From NCBI RefSeq assembly GCF_016283395.1, contig NZ_JAEEMU010000041.1:1-64000 (forward strand): a DNA stretch of 64,000 nucleotides, written 5' to 3'. How positions within the stretch are numbered: the first letter of the stretch is position 1; each line of letters begins with the position of its first letter. Origin of the DNA: Ruminococcus sp. (lineage in GTDB: Bacteria; Bacillota_A; Clostridia; Oscillospirales; Ruminococcaceae). The notes under the pieces were generated by a model that saw only the letters and a list, made by a program, of their open reading frames with translations, was not told where the DNA came from and searched no databases. Below, piece by piece: positions 35,569 to 44,207 of this stretch. A program made the position numbers and the translations under genes.

Positions 35569-35597
35569 TTGAAAATACACGGAAGATAATGTAAAAT
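35569..35597 (+). promoter_or_regulatory. Promoter of the 35631 membrane-protein gene
   Basis: TTGAAA (35569-35574), 17-bp spacer, TAAAAT (35592-35597). A second TATAAT follows 3 bp later. Confidence 0.6.
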
Positions 35598-35630
35598 ATA
35601 ATCAACGAAAGCCAATGGGGAGGCAGTATT

Positions 35631-36194
35631 ATGAAAGTACACTTTTATGAGGTCAAGGATTGTACATACGATATGGTTCAGGGAATTCCTGCAATTTTCG
35701 CTCCTGAGGGAGTCGATACAGAGACATTGCAGAGACATTTCTTCATACAGACTATGGACGGAAGATGGTTCCACTATCTTACGAGGGAGGAATACTACTA
35801 TCTTATGTCGTTCAGTGGTAGCGATGAGGTGGTTTTCAGCTTCGACAGACCTGTAACCAACTATTATCCGCCCAATTATATGCCATACGCTCAGAATAAC
35901 GCTCAGGACGAGAACAAAGCAAATACAATGTGCGGAATATCCTTAGGACTTATAGGTCTGGGATTTCTTATATCGTCTGTGGCACCTGCTTTGACATTTC
36001 CGTGCTGGATAGCTGCTCTTGTGCTTATGATAATAGTCCGCGTTAATCATCCGCAGAACACATTCGGAAAAGTACTTATGATAATCTACATCGTGTTCGG
36101 CGTACTTTTCTTTATCGGAATATTGCTGGCAATGGCTGCCTGCGGAATGATAACAGGAGAAATCCTGGACAGCTGCAACAATATCCCGGGATAA
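35631..36194 (+). CDS. Small membrane protein of unknown function
   Basis: 187 aa. A soluble N-terminal part (1-95) with many aromatic residues ('GRWFHYLTREEYYYLM') is followed by a Pro/Tyr/Asn linker and three hydrophobic helices (about 104-125, 127-140 and 152-175). The layout resembles DUF4190-type tail-anchored proteins, but I recognise no family for the N-terminal part. The start has GGGGAGG 11 nt upstream. The Lgt-like gene begins 22 bp after its stop, on the same strand, so the two are likely co-transcribed. Confidence 0.8.
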   Translation: MKVHFYEVKDCTYDMVQGIPAIFAPEGVDTETLQRHFFIQTMDGRWFHYLTREEYYYLMSFSGSDEVVFSFDRPVTNYYPPNYMPYAQNNAQDENKANTMCGISLGLIGLGFLISSVAPALTFPCWIAALVLMIIVRVNHPQNTFGKVLMIIYIVFGVLFFIGILLAMAACGMITGEILDSCNNIPG

Positions 36195-36216
36195 TGCGGC
36201 TTTGGAGATGATATAT

Positions 36217-36924
36217 ATGACTTTACACATTGATACTGACTGGGGCAAAATACCGCCCTATGCTATAATGATAATGCTGTCGTTTGCAGCAGGTATCGGT
36301 TCTATGTTTTTTATTAACGTAAAAAGCGGAGTCAGAAAGCACATGGCAGGATATCTTTCCCTGCTCGCCCCTTTTATGAGCATATTCTTCGGGCTGCTGC
36401 TTACGTATATAACTACTTTCGGAAAGGGCCTGGGACTTTCCTCTATAGGCGGACTTTTCGGTATGTTCGCTGCCGTTGTGACTATTGCACTTATAGGCAG
36501 AGACCGCCGCGAGTTCAGAACAATGCTCACAAGCTGCACTCTCGTTGTGCCGCTGATGTACAGCATATCAAAAATAGGCTGTCTGTGCGCAGGCTGCTGC
36601 CGCGGCATTGCCTGTCATGGAGCGTTCTGTATTGAGTATACAGGCAAAAGAACGGGAGATATATGCGTATTCCCTGTACAGCTTGCGGAAACTCTCCTGT
36701 TTTTCGCTATATTCGTTACGGGTATCATCTTATTTATGAAGAAAAAACAGAACACCGAGCTTTTCGTCATCATCGCATCTGTACTCGGCAAGGGCGGACT
36801 GGATTTTCTCCGCGCTTCTCACACGGATAAGATAATATCACTAAATCAGATACTCTGTCTGGTCATTGCAGCCGTTGCAATTGCAGGATATAAATACTTT
36901 AAAAAGTTGAGAATTGAGAATTGA
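36217..36924 (+). CDS. Prolipoprotein diacylglyceryl transferase (Lgt)-like membrane protein
   Basis: 235 aa with about seven hydrophobic segments. Lgt-like features are 'SKIGCLCAGCCRGIACHG' near residues 117-134 and 'FPVQLAETLLFF' near 151-162; the latter is the 'P-x-Q-L-x-E' block of Lgt. The classical 'GRxGNFINxE' signature is replaced by a cysteine-rich version, so it is a paralogue whose transfer activity is uncertain. I start at the ATG at 36217 because GGAG (36204-36207) lies 9 nt upstream. The TTG at 36202 and the ATG at 36208 are too close to it. Several lipoproteins in the window would need a true Lgt, which may lie elsewhere. Confidence 0.75.
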   Translation: MTLHIDTDWGKIPPYAIMIMLSFAAGIGSMFFINVKSGVRKHMAGYLSLLAPFMSIFFGLLLTYITTFGKGLGLSSIGGLFGMFAAVVTIALIGRDRREFRTMLTSCTLVVPLMYSISKIGCLCAGCCRGIACHGAFCIEYTGKRTGDICVFPVQLAETLLFFAIFVTGIILFMKKKQNTELFVIIASVLGKGGLDFLRASHTDKIISLNQILCLVIAAVAIAGYKYFKKLRIEN

Positions 36925-36953
36925 TATTTTCGCTGCACTCACATTAAACAAAC

Positions 36954-36980
36954 AAGCCCCGAGGCAAAGCCTCGGGGCTT
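36954..36980. terminator. Bidirectional terminator
   Basis: AAGCCCCGAGGC and GCCTCGGGGCTT, a perfect 12-bp stem with an AAA loop between convergent genes. Just upstream (36906-36922) is a short TTGAGAA tandem repeat. Confidence 0.85.
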
Positions 36981-37019
36981 GACTTTCATATAAACCAAAC
37001 TCTAATAAAGGGAATTATT

Positions 37020-38435
37020 TTACCTGTGCTTTCTCTCGGGGTATTTGCCGTAATAACGCTTTTTATCCTCATACATTCTCTCATCTGCCGTCCTCATGGC
37101 TGCACGTATATCACCGCCATTGTCGTCGCAGTAAAGACCAAGCGCAAAGCTGATATTATCAGGATTTTCGGAGTCTTTCCTGAGCTTCTCAACACGCTCT
37201 TTAAGTACTCTTTCACAGACATCAATGGCGATAAGCATGAATTCATCGCCGCCTGCACGGTATATCTCGCACTCAGGGAAGGTCTTCTTTAACAGGGCTG
37301 CTGCTCCTTTAAGGAGCTTATCTCCCTCTACATGGCCTTCTTCATCGTTTTTCTGCTTCAAGCCGTTAAGGTCTGCAAAGATTATGCCGAATTTCTGCGG
37401 CGAGGGTTCTCTTCCGGAAGTGATACCGAAAACGCGATTGTTCATGGCGTTACGATTATATATACCCGTAAGAAGATCTACGGAGCTGAGTATCTCAAGC
37501 TTGTTGAGGAGCTGATAATTGGCTATCTCGGAAGCTATAAAGTAAGATGTTATCTCAAGAGTATCCTTTATCCTGATAGTCTGTTCAATATCAAAATTTA
37601 CCGACCAGATATAGCCAAGAACTTCGTTATTATGCTTAAGTGGGAACAATACCACGCTGTTAACATCTGCTTCTCTGAGGGAGTCGTACCATACAGGATT
37701 TCTTTCCTTTAACACCTGCATATCTTTTTCGTCCTGCACAATAAGGCACGAACTGCCTGCAATAGTGTTTTTCCATGATTCAACAACATCAAAAAAGCCT
37801 TCTTTGATGTAAAAATCCATACGCTTTGTTCTGCTTTCGTCATAAACAGATTCAGCCAGCACGGAACATTCTCTCTTTTTAAAATCAGTCAGCAGGATAC
37901 AGCATTGATCTGCACCGCAAAGCTCTCTGATATCGCAGATGATCTCGTTCATAGTTTCAGAAAAGTTCTCGGTGCTTCTGAGCTTAATACAGGTCTTTAT
38001 AACAGCAGAGGCTATTTCAGCCGATGTATTCGCCATCATATCGACATTGCTGTTGATAGTAAGCTCCTGAGAATATGAGCAGTACCCCATATTAGGATCA
38101 TCTGATCTAAGCGGCATCATTACCATATTTATCCAGAAATCATACCTCTCAGGGTGGATATATGTATGCATTATCTTCTTTTTAACAGCACAGTTATAAA
38201 CAGAATCCTCGAAATTCAGATCCTTTGGGATATACTTTTCATATAGACTATTAGGCACAAACTTGTTATCAAGCATAGACGAAGAAGATACATGATGAGG
38301 ATCTTCTATCGACTCAACATATGCCTTGTTTCCTGCAACTATCCTGATATCGCCATATCCGCCGTTATCCTGTTTCTCTATAGAGATTATGCAGGTCATT
38401 GGTTCAAAATTATCAACATACTTTTGGAAATCCAT
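37020..38435 (-). CDS. GGDEF-domain protein with a GAF-like sensor
   Basis: 471 aa, no membrane segments. Residues 1-130 are PAS-like. Residues about 145-300 look like a GAF domain ('LRELCGADQCCILLTDF', 'LFPLKHNNEVLGYIWSVNF'). The C-terminal GGDEF domain (about 310-465) has 'DLLTGIYNRNAMNNR', 'IIFADLNGLKQKNDEEGH' and an intact 'RAGGDEF' active site. It should make cyclic di-GMP in response to a cytoplasmic signal. An RxxD inhibitory site is not obvious. It is monocistronic; a second GGDEF protein lies at 50538. Confidence 0.92.
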   Translation of the reverse strand: MDFQKYVDNFEPMTCIISIEKQDNGGYGDIRIVAGNKAYVESIEDPHHVSSSSMLDNKFVPNSLYEKYIPKDLNFEDSVYNCAVKKKIMHTYIHPERYDFWINMVMMPLRSDDPNMGYCSYSQELTINSNVDMMANTSAEIASAVIKTCIKLRSTENFSETMNEIICDIRELCGADQCCILLTDFKKRECSVLAESVYDESRTKRMDFYIKEGFFDVVESWKNTIAGSSCLIVQDEKDMQVLKERNPVWYDSLREADVNSVVLFPLKHNNEVLGYIWSVNFDIEQTIRIKDTLEITSYFIASEIANYQLLNKLEILSSVDLLTGIYNRNAMNNRVFGITSGREPSPQKFGIIFADLNGLKQKNDEEGHVEGDKLLKGAAALLKKTFPECEIYRAGGDEFMLIAIDVCERVLKERVEKLRKDSENPDNISFALGLYCDDNGGDIRAAMRTADERMYEDKKRYYGKYPERKHR

Positions 38436-38489
38436 ACTAACTCCTTTCTTAACTATTATTAAGATAAAGTTAATGTATCATTATGTTAT

Positions 38490-38518
38490 ATTATAGCATT
38501 TTTGTCGTAAAAAGTCCA
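38490..38518 (-). promoter_or_regulatory. Promoter of the soluble GGDEF gene
   Basis: Minus-strand TGGACT (38518-38513), 17-bp spacer, TATAAT (38495-38490). Confidence 0.65.
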
Positions 38519-38721
38519 GTGAATTTTATTTGAAAATACCAATCACTTATACGACTTAAACAACAGATTTAACTAAAAAGTCTGCATATTTTCATTTGAT
38601 ATATAAAAAAAGTATGTGTTTTCATAATAAAAGACGAATAATATTTCTGTATAAAATCCACATTCGTTTTTGATTGTTATATATGCACAATGAGAAAGAA
38701 AAAAATTCGTCGGATTTACAA

Positions 38722-38750
38722 TTGAAGGCAGTGATACATTATGGTATAAT
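38722..38750 (+). promoter_or_regulatory. Promoter of the 67-aa protein gene
   Basis: TTGAAG (38722-38727), 17-bp spacer, TATAAT (38745-38750). Between this and the opposing promoter (38519-38721) I see only AT-rich sequence. Confidence 0.75.
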
Positions 38751-38801
38751 TTAAGTAACATATTACCGGAAGTCAAATTTACTGAAAAGGAGGGAAACGA
38801 C

Positions 38802-39005
38802 ATGCAGCCAATACTTATTGTCGGGATAGCTCTGCTCGTACTGTTGATCCTTGTTTCTATGTTTTTCATACACAAGAGCAAGCAAAGAGCTGACGAGGCT
38901 TATTATTCCGAGCAGATGAGAAGAAACCAGGAGCGTCAGAGACAGACCGAAGAAGCTGAACGTCAGAGACGTATGATGCAGCGTGAACGTGTAAGCAAAA
39001 ACTGA
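38802..39005 (+). CDS. Small membrane-anchored coiled-coil protein
   Basis: 67 aa. One membrane helix (about 4-24, 'ILIVGIALLVLLILVSMFFI') is followed by a highly charged Arg/Gln/Glu helix (28-67) that should form a coiled coil on the cytoplasmic side. No family is recognised. It is a real gene: AAGGAGG sits 9 nt before the ATG, a consensus promoter lies upstream and a strong terminator follows. The topology resembles small scaffolding or regulatory membrane proteins, but no role can be claimed. Confidence 0.82.
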   Translation: MQPILIVGIALLVLLILVSMFFIHKSKQRADEAYYSEQMRRNQERQRQTEEAERQRRMMQRERVSKN

Positions 39006-39013
39006 TATTGTAT

Positions 39014-39043
39014 GAAAGACCGCTTTATAAAGCGGTCTTTTTC
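39014..39043 (+). terminator. Terminator of the 67-aa protein gene
   Basis: AAGACCGCTTT and AAAGCGGTCTT, then TTTTC. Confidence 0.88.
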
Positions 39044-39058
39044 GGTGCAGCTGCAAAA

Positions 39059-39083
39059 ATGCCGTCCTCAAATGAGGACGGCA
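39059..39083 (-). terminator. Terminator of the sigma/anti-sigma operon
   Basis: ATGCCGTCCTC and GAGGACGGCAT; TTTTTGC follows on the minus strand. Confidence 0.82.
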
Positions 39084-39089
39084 TAAGCT

Positions 39090-41333
39090 TTATTCAGCAA
39101 GTATATCTGCTATTTCCTGTGCAAGATTCGGATCATCGCATGAGAACCATAAGCTATTTGACAGGAAGTAATATGGGTATTCTTTATCGACACAGACATA
39201 ATCAGCAGCTTCCAAACGCGGGTTTGCATTTTCGCCTGATGCCATATCTTTGAGTCCATAACCATCTGCACTGAAATGAATAGTTGTGCTGTTTTCTCCG
39301 CTTTGCACATGCATACCTATAAAATGATCAACTGTTCGTGTGGTAAAATCTACAAATCCGTTTTGTTCGGAAGGCATTTCTTCAAAGTCAGGTAACCGCC
39401 ATTCCTTACTGTCAAGGAGAGAAGAAATCTTCATCAGTTTATCGTCCGACAAATAATTTGTATATTGAATTAATTGTAAAGTGGCTTCATGTTCTTCTCC
39501 GTACTGATCTTTAAATTTGTTATATAAGTCTACCTGATTATACGGAACATCTTCATTATTGACACGGCAGCCCCAGCTTCCGTCATTCAGGAATGAGAAA
39601 CTGATAAGCTCATCTCCAGAATTTTCACCAGACAGATAAGACTTTATCTTCTGTACTAATTCGGTATCATAAGCTCTATAGACCTGTCCCGTCTTTGAGC
39701 GAATGATCTCTCCCGAATCATTCTTTCTATATTCGGAAATTTCAACTAATGTATACTCAGGAAGAGTCTGCAAGCTGACAAGAAAATGCATTTTAGTATC
39801 TTCACTGTAAATAACTATGCTATCGTCAGCATTGATGTCAGCTTCATTGGTGATAGATTCATTCATGCTTTCTACTTCCCATTTGCAGGAATTTAATGTA
39901 TTGTATAATGCTTCTTTATCCTTATCTGTAAGATATATGTCAGTATCGTCTTTTATCTTCCAGTTGAAGAAGGCGAAATTATTTTTCGGTGCTGTTTCAA
40001 CAGCAAAATCATCACCGAGTATCTCTCTTATCCTGCCTGCAAGCTCATCATAATTAATATCGTAAACCTTGATATTATCTCTTGTATGACCTTCATCTGT
40101 ACATTTGTAATTGTAGTAACCTTCTAAATTACTTCCGTTATTAAACGTTTCAACGTGCATCGAATCATAAACAAGAATATTTGAATCCCTGCGCAAAGTG
40201 ATATAAGCAAGTTCGTTGCCATTGAGGTATACAAAATCAAGTTTGTCCAAAGACTGGAAGTGGAACGGCATATCTTCAATAAACGGATCTCTGTCCTTTC
40301 TTTCCAGCGTCAGGCTGTTAAAGAGTTCGCCAAGCTGCTCACACTTATCCGAAGGTATTGTCCTGCCCTGAGTTACATACGCAAGATAGTCTTCGTCTGT
40401 AGTTACACTGATGTTTGTATGATCATCACTTGATACAGTTATTTCATGTGCAAAGAAATCTCCGAACGGTGCGATTTCTTCAATTGCCTCTGTTATTGGC
40501 TGCTCGCTCACATTACCGAGTATACCTTCAATAGTAGACTTGAAAAGGTCATAGTCTATTTTCCATGTCTTAACGGAATAATCATCTTCTGCCGCAGCAA
40601 GTCTGTCGCCCTCGTCGGTATACTTGCAGCAGCTGTATCGCAGTATACCTGTACCGTTTATATCTTGTATACCTATACATCTGATCTCGTTTCCGTTATC
40701 ATAGACAAAAGACGGAGCTTCTTTAAAATCATAACTGCCATTTTCTTCATTATCAATATCTTTCAGCGACTGATTGATAGCAGATAATAAAACATCAGCA
40801 TCGGATATCTCTTCATAGTCGTAGTTATTCAGAAATCCTGCGATCTGTTCACGCTGCTCCTGAGTTATATCCTTGCCTTTGTAAAAAAATACCTTGTATT
40901 CTTCATCTGACTCGTTATCAATATATATTGTCCTTGGCTCTGAATTATAATGGCATAGCTGATAGTTTATATCTGCAAAGTCGCCGAAAGGAGCTGTCTT
41001 TTTGGTGGTATCTGCATCTGTCATAGCCAATTCACTGTGTCTGAACTGTTTGTATGCGTATGCTCCGCCGCCTAATCCGCCAATTACAAGTGCAGCGGCA
41101 GCTGCGACACTGAGAAATCTCTGCCACTTAGGACGGCTGTACACTTCAACGCCGCTGACAGTCTGTTCTGTTGTTTTTTCTATTGGGGTTGATCTTTCTT
41201 TGAATTTTCTTTCACTCATACTGAATATCTTCTCCTTTTCCTTGAAATCACGAGGAGGATATTCTTCTGTGAGTCTGTCTATTACGCTCTGTTCTGCATT
41301 TTCCAGAAAATCGAGCTCGTTTCTTTCTATCAT
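39090..41333 (-). CDS. Membrane anti-sigma factor with four repeated extracellular modules
   Basis: 747 aa. A cytoplasmic N-terminus (1-70, no zinc 'HxxxCxxC' motif) should bind the sigma factor encoded upstream. One membrane helix (about 73-94) leads to a 650-residue outside region. That region falls into four related modules starting near residues 114, 287, 450 and 581. The first two open with 'PFGDF'. The first three end in a 'YD.(L/F)...I..IL' helix, and the last ends in 'LAQEIADILAE'. I recognise no family for the modules. The start overlaps the sigma stop (TAATG), so translation is coupled. It probably senses an envelope or extracellular cue. Confidence 0.82.
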   Translation of the reverse strand: MIERNELDFLENAEQSVIDRLTEEYPPRDFKEKEKIFSMSERKFKERSTPIEKTTEQTVSGVEVYSRPKWQRFLSVAAAAALVIGGLGGGAYAYKQFRHSELAMTDADTTKKTAPFGDFADINYQLCHYNSEPRTIYIDNESDEEYKVFFYKGKDITQEQREQIAGFLNNYDYEEISDADVLLSAINQSLKDIDNEENGSYDFKEAPSFVYDNGNEIRCIGIQDINGTGILRYSCCKYTDEGDRLAAAEDDYSVKTWKIDYDLFKSTIEGILGNVSEQPITEAIEEIAPFGDFFAHEITVSSDDHTNISVTTDEDYLAYVTQGRTIPSDKCEQLGELFNSLTLERKDRDPFIEDMPFHFQSLDKLDFVYLNGNELAYITLRRDSNILVYDSMHVETFNNGSNLEGYYNYKCTDEGHTRDNIKVYDINYDELAGRIREILGDDFAVETAPKNNFAFFNWKIKDDTDIYLTDKDKEALYNTLNSCKWEVESMNESITNEADINADDSIVIYSEDTKMHFLVSLQTLPEYTLVEISEYRKNDSGEIIRSKTGQVYRAYDTELVQKIKSYLSGENSGDELISFSFLNDGSWGCRVNNEDVPYNQVDLYNKFKDQYGEEHEATLQLIQYTNYLSDDKLMKISSLLDSKEWRLPDFEEMPSEQNGFVDFTTRTVDHFIGMHVQSGENSTTIHFSADGYGLKDMASGENANPRLEAADYVCVDKEYPYYFLSNSLWFSCDDPNLAQEIADILAE

Positions 41334-41905
41334 TAACTCACCTTCCCTTCACCAATATCCGAAAGCACATCTCTCAGCCGCTTTAATACTCGACTGAGCC
41401 TTTTTCTTACTGCATCTGCTTTCATCCCGACCATATCTGCAATTTCGTAAGACGATTTTCCGTAATAATACTTCTGCATGATTATAGTCGAATCAGGTTC
41501 GCCGAGAGAATTTACCGCATCAAGAACTTCATGGGCGGTCTCTGCTCTTTCTGCGATCTCATCAACTCTCTCCGCAGACGGAATCTGTATGACATCATCA
41601 CCGTCAATAGATATAGTATCCGCCCTGCGTACATTAAGCTTACGGAACATATCTATCGAACGCCTCTTTGATATTGTTGCGACATAGCCTTTGATATTAC
41701 CGCTATACTCCCTGCTGGGATCGTACTTCAAAAAAATATCCGAGAAAACATCACTGACACATTCGTCTATATCCTCCCTCGAAGCAAAGCTTCTCAGACG
41801 GTTGAATACTATGGTGTAAACATAATTATAGTATTCATCGAATATAAGTCTGTGTGCCTTGTCAGGACTATTTTTTAAAAGCTCGCGCAGTTTTTCGTCA
41901 GTCAT
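41333..41905 (-). CDS. ECF-type RNA polymerase sigma factor
   Basis: 190 aa. Region 2 (about 20-85) contains 'FDEYYNYVYTIVFNRL' and the -10-recognition block 'VSDVFSDIFLKYDP' with 'GYVATISKRRSIDMFRK'. Region 4 (about 128-180) carries the helix-turn-helix 'KSSYEIADMVGMKADAVRKR'. There is no region 1 or 3, as usual for ECF factors. It directs RNA polymerase to a regulon held off by the membrane anti-sigma factor encoded by the next, overlapping gene. SD GGGAGG 5 nt before the ATG. I could not identify its own promoter with confidence. Confidence 0.94.
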   Translation of the reverse strand: MTDEKLRELLKNSPDKAHRLIFDEYYNYVYTIVFNRLRSFASREDIDECVSDVFSDIFLKYDPSREYSGNIKGYVATISKRRSIDMFRKLNVRRADTISIDGDDVIQIPSAERVDEIAERAETAHEVLDAVNSLGEPDSTIIMQKYYYGKSSYEIADMVGMKADAVRKRLSRVLKRLRDVLSDIGEGKVS

Positions 41906-42197
41906 CTGATCCCTCCCCGCTTGTGTAATCTATTTGTTAAAGCTGTTCAAATGCATTTGTCACGCTCTGTAATATATACTCGCAGTCCTCAAAACGACTG
42001 TGACGTGGTGCAGAAAAATTTTTTCGTTGGTTATATTTTATCACAAAATATCGAATAAAACAACTCCTCAGCTAAAAACCGCCTGTTTTTCTTCATCAAA
42101 TTGCACAAAAATAAAACTGACCATATGTCATGGAATATAATACAACTGCAAATTGATGCGTACAAGTTGATTTTTTGCAGATTTTTAGCACAAATTA
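41906..42197. other. Divergent intergenic region
   Basis: Between the sigma factor and the DUF2520 gene. It is AT-rich, with no ORF. The sigma factor should be transcribed from here, but I see no clean -35/-10 pair for it and no obvious ECF-type motif. Confidence 0.4.
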
Positions 42198-42226
42198 TTG
42201 TATGTACAGCACAATCGTGATATAAT
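42198..42226 (+). promoter_or_regulatory. Promoter of the DUF2520 gene
   Basis: TTGTAT (42198-42203), 17-bp spacer, TATAAT (42221-42226). Confidence 0.7.
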
Positions 42227-42265
42227 TAGTATAGTAACAACATTGGGTTACAGGAGGATATTAAA

Positions 42266-43111
42266 ATGAGAATAGGTTTTATAGGAGCAGGTAAGGTCGG
42301 GTTTTCACTCGGAAGATATTTCGTTGAAAACGGACTTACAGTATCCGGATATTACAGCCGTAATATCCAGTCACGAGTAGAAGCTTCACGCTTCACAAGA
42401 ACAAAGGCATTCGACGAGCTGGCTGATCTTTTAAACAGCAGCGATACGGTGTTCATAACCGTTCCCGATAACGCTATCAGGGAAGTATATGAACAGATAA
42501 GGGATATCGGCATAGCCGGAAAGCAGATATGCCATTGCAGCGGCGCGATGTCCGCGCTTGAAGCTTTTCCCGATATCGCAAGATTCGGCGGCAGCGGATG
42601 CTCTATCCACCCGCTTTTCCCTGTAAGCAGCAAATACGACTCATACAGGGAGTTCCATAATGCTTTCTTCTGCCTTGAAGGCAGCGAAGCTCATGTTATG
42701 CAGTGGAAAAAGATCTTTGAGGACATGGGCAATCCTGTACGAATTATCTCAAGCAGCCATAAGCATGAATACCATGCAGCCTGCGCTGTGTCAAGCAATC
42801 TCGTATGCGCACTTGCTGAGGAAAGCGTTGATCTTCTCAAAAAGTGCGGTTTCAGCGAGAACGAAGCACTTGCAGCTCTCCAGCCCCTTGTAATGAGCAA
42901 TATCCGCCATATCTTCAAGGTCGGTCCTGCACAGGCTCTTACAGGTCCTATTGAGCGAAATGATGTCCAGACAGTCCAGAAGCACATCGAATGTCTTAAC
43001 CAGGAAAGCGACAAGTCGATGTACAAGGCAGTTTCACGCAAGCTTGTTGAGGTGGCTCAGAAAAGACACCCCGACAGCGACTACAGAAAGATGAACAGAG
43101 TCCTTTTATAA
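42266..43111 (+). CDS. DUF2520-type NAD(P)-binding oxidoreductase-like protein
   Basis: 281 aa. The N-terminal Rossmann fold starts at 'IGFIGAGKVGFSLGRYF' (Gly-x-Gly-x-x-Gly at 8-13) and has 'VFITVPDNAIREVYEQ' after strand 4. 'CHCSGAMSALEAF' and 'IHPLFPVSSK' are typical of DUF2520 proteins. The helical C-terminal domain carries 'HEYHAACAVSSNLVCAL'. The family resembles F420- or NADP-dependent reductases and ketopantoate-type enzymes; the substrate is unknown. SD AGGAGG 7 nt before the ATG. It is monocistronic. Confidence 0.9.
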   Translation: MRIGFIGAGKVGFSLGRYFVENGLTVSGYYSRNIQSRVEASRFTRTKAFDELADLLNSSDTVFITVPDNAIREVYEQIRDIGIAGKQICHCSGAMSALEAFPDIARFGGSGCSIHPLFPVSSKYDSYREFHNAFFCLEGSEAHVMQWKKIFEDMGNPVRIISSSHKHEYHAACAVSSNLVCALAEESVDLLKKCGFSENEALAALQPLVMSNIRHIFKVGPAQALTGPIERNDVQTVQKHIECLNQESDKSMYKAVSRKLVEVAQKRHPDSDYRKMNRVLL

Positions 43112-43128
43112 ACTTACAATACAAACAT

Positions 43129-43166
43129 AGCCCGAAAGCAGTTTTTAACTGCTTTCGGGCTTTTTA
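43129..43166. terminator. Bidirectional terminator
   Basis: GCCCGAAAGCAGTT and AACTGCTTTCGGGC, a perfect 14-bp stem followed by TTTTT, between convergent genes. Confidence 0.88.
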
Positions 43167-44048
43167 TCAGTCTATTTTTAGTGTACGCTCAGTCATTCCG
43201 ACCGCTACGCCCTGAGTGTTCGTTCCTACATGACAGGCTATGCTGCATGAAAGCGGACGATATACAACCTTATATCCTGCAAACTCAGCCTTTACCTTGT
43301 CAAACCACTGTTTCGCAGCACGTTTGTCCTCAAAAGTACCTGCCGCACCTATGCTCAGCTTTTCCTTTGGTATGCCTGCATACTTTTCCGCAATGTCCTT
43401 ATGAACGGCTTCGAGCATTTTCTGCTCAGCACTTGCCATTCCCCTGACTCTTGCATATGCATCGAGCTTGCCGCCCTGTATTTTAAGTATGGGCTTCAGA
43501 TTGAGCACGGTTGCAATAGCGGCACCTGCGGCGGTTATTCTTCCTGTCTTGGTTATTCGCTTGAGACTCTGAAGAGTTATATATATATCATTCTGATACG
43601 CATTTTTTTCAAGCAGCTCCTTTATCTCGGCAGCATTATTCCCTTTGTTCGCAAGATACTTCGCATCGTAAACAGAGTCAAGAAGTGTTACGGATATACG
43701 GTGATTGTCGATAACGACCACCTTTCCGTCATATTCTGCTGAAAGAGCCTTCGCTGTACTGCACGAACCGCTAAGTCCGCTTGACATTGGGATATAGACA
43801 AGTTCGTCATATCCCTCGGAGAGTATTTTGTCCCACATTTCCGTCATTGCTCCAGGGGACGGCTGAGACGAAACAATATCCTTGTTTTCGTTCAGTGCCT
43901 TATACAGTTCGTCATGGGTAAGCGTCACTTCCTCAAGATGATCCTTTCCGTCAATAATAACAGGCATCGGCAAAACATATATGCCGTATCGGCTGCCCTC
44001 CTCAAGTGATATACCACTGTTAGTGTCAGTCATGACCGCAGTTTTCAT
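43167..44048 (-). CDS. DegV-family fatty-acid-binding protein
   Basis: 293 aa. The DegV start 'AVMTDTNSGISLEEG' holds the conserved Asp and Ser. 'SSQPSPGAMTEMWDKIL' and 'YIPMSSGLSGSCSTAKAL' form the lipid-carboxylate pocket. Members are FakB-like and present an exogenous or endogenous fatty acid to the FakA kinase for phosphorylation. No fakA is near, so the partner must be elsewhere. Start ATG at 44048 with GAGGAAA upstream. It is monocistronic, with a consensus promoter. Confidence 0.94.
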   Translation of the reverse strand: MKTAVMTDTNSGISLEEGSRYGIYVLPMPVIIDGKDHLEEVTLTHDELYKALNENKDIVSSQPSPGAMTEMWDKILSEGYDELVYIPMSSGLSGSCSTAKALSAEYDGKVVVIDNHRISVTLLDSVYDAKYLANKGNNAAEIKELLEKNAYQNDIYITLQSLKRITKTGRITAAGAAIATVLNLKPILKIQGGKLDAYARVRGMASAEQKMLEAVHKDIAEKYAGIPKEKLSIGAAGTFEDKRAAKQWFDKVKAEFAGYKVVYRPLSCSIACHVGTNTQGVAVGMTERTLKID

Positions 44049-44114
44049 TCAGTTTTCCTCGTTTCCATCAGCTTTATACATCTCTGCCTCAGCAGAGCAA
44101 ATTTCCCATAGGTG

Positions 44115-44143
44115 ATTATACCATTATACGCCGATATTGTCAA
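44115..44143 (-). promoter_or_regulatory. Promoter of the DegV gene
   Basis: Minus-strand TTGACA (44143-44138), 17-bp spacer, TATAAT (44120-44115): a full consensus match. Confidence 0.88.
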
Positions 44144-44178
44144 TAGAACCTGATCTATAATCACGAGTGTAAAATGAA

Positions 44179-44204
44179 AAGCTCCGATTAAAATCGGAGC
44201 TTGT
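44179..44204 (-). terminator. Terminator of the OB-fold-like lipoprotein gene
   Basis: AAGCTCCGATT and AATCGGAGCTT, then TTCATTTT on the minus strand. Confidence 0.8.
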
Positions 44205-44207
44205 ATA

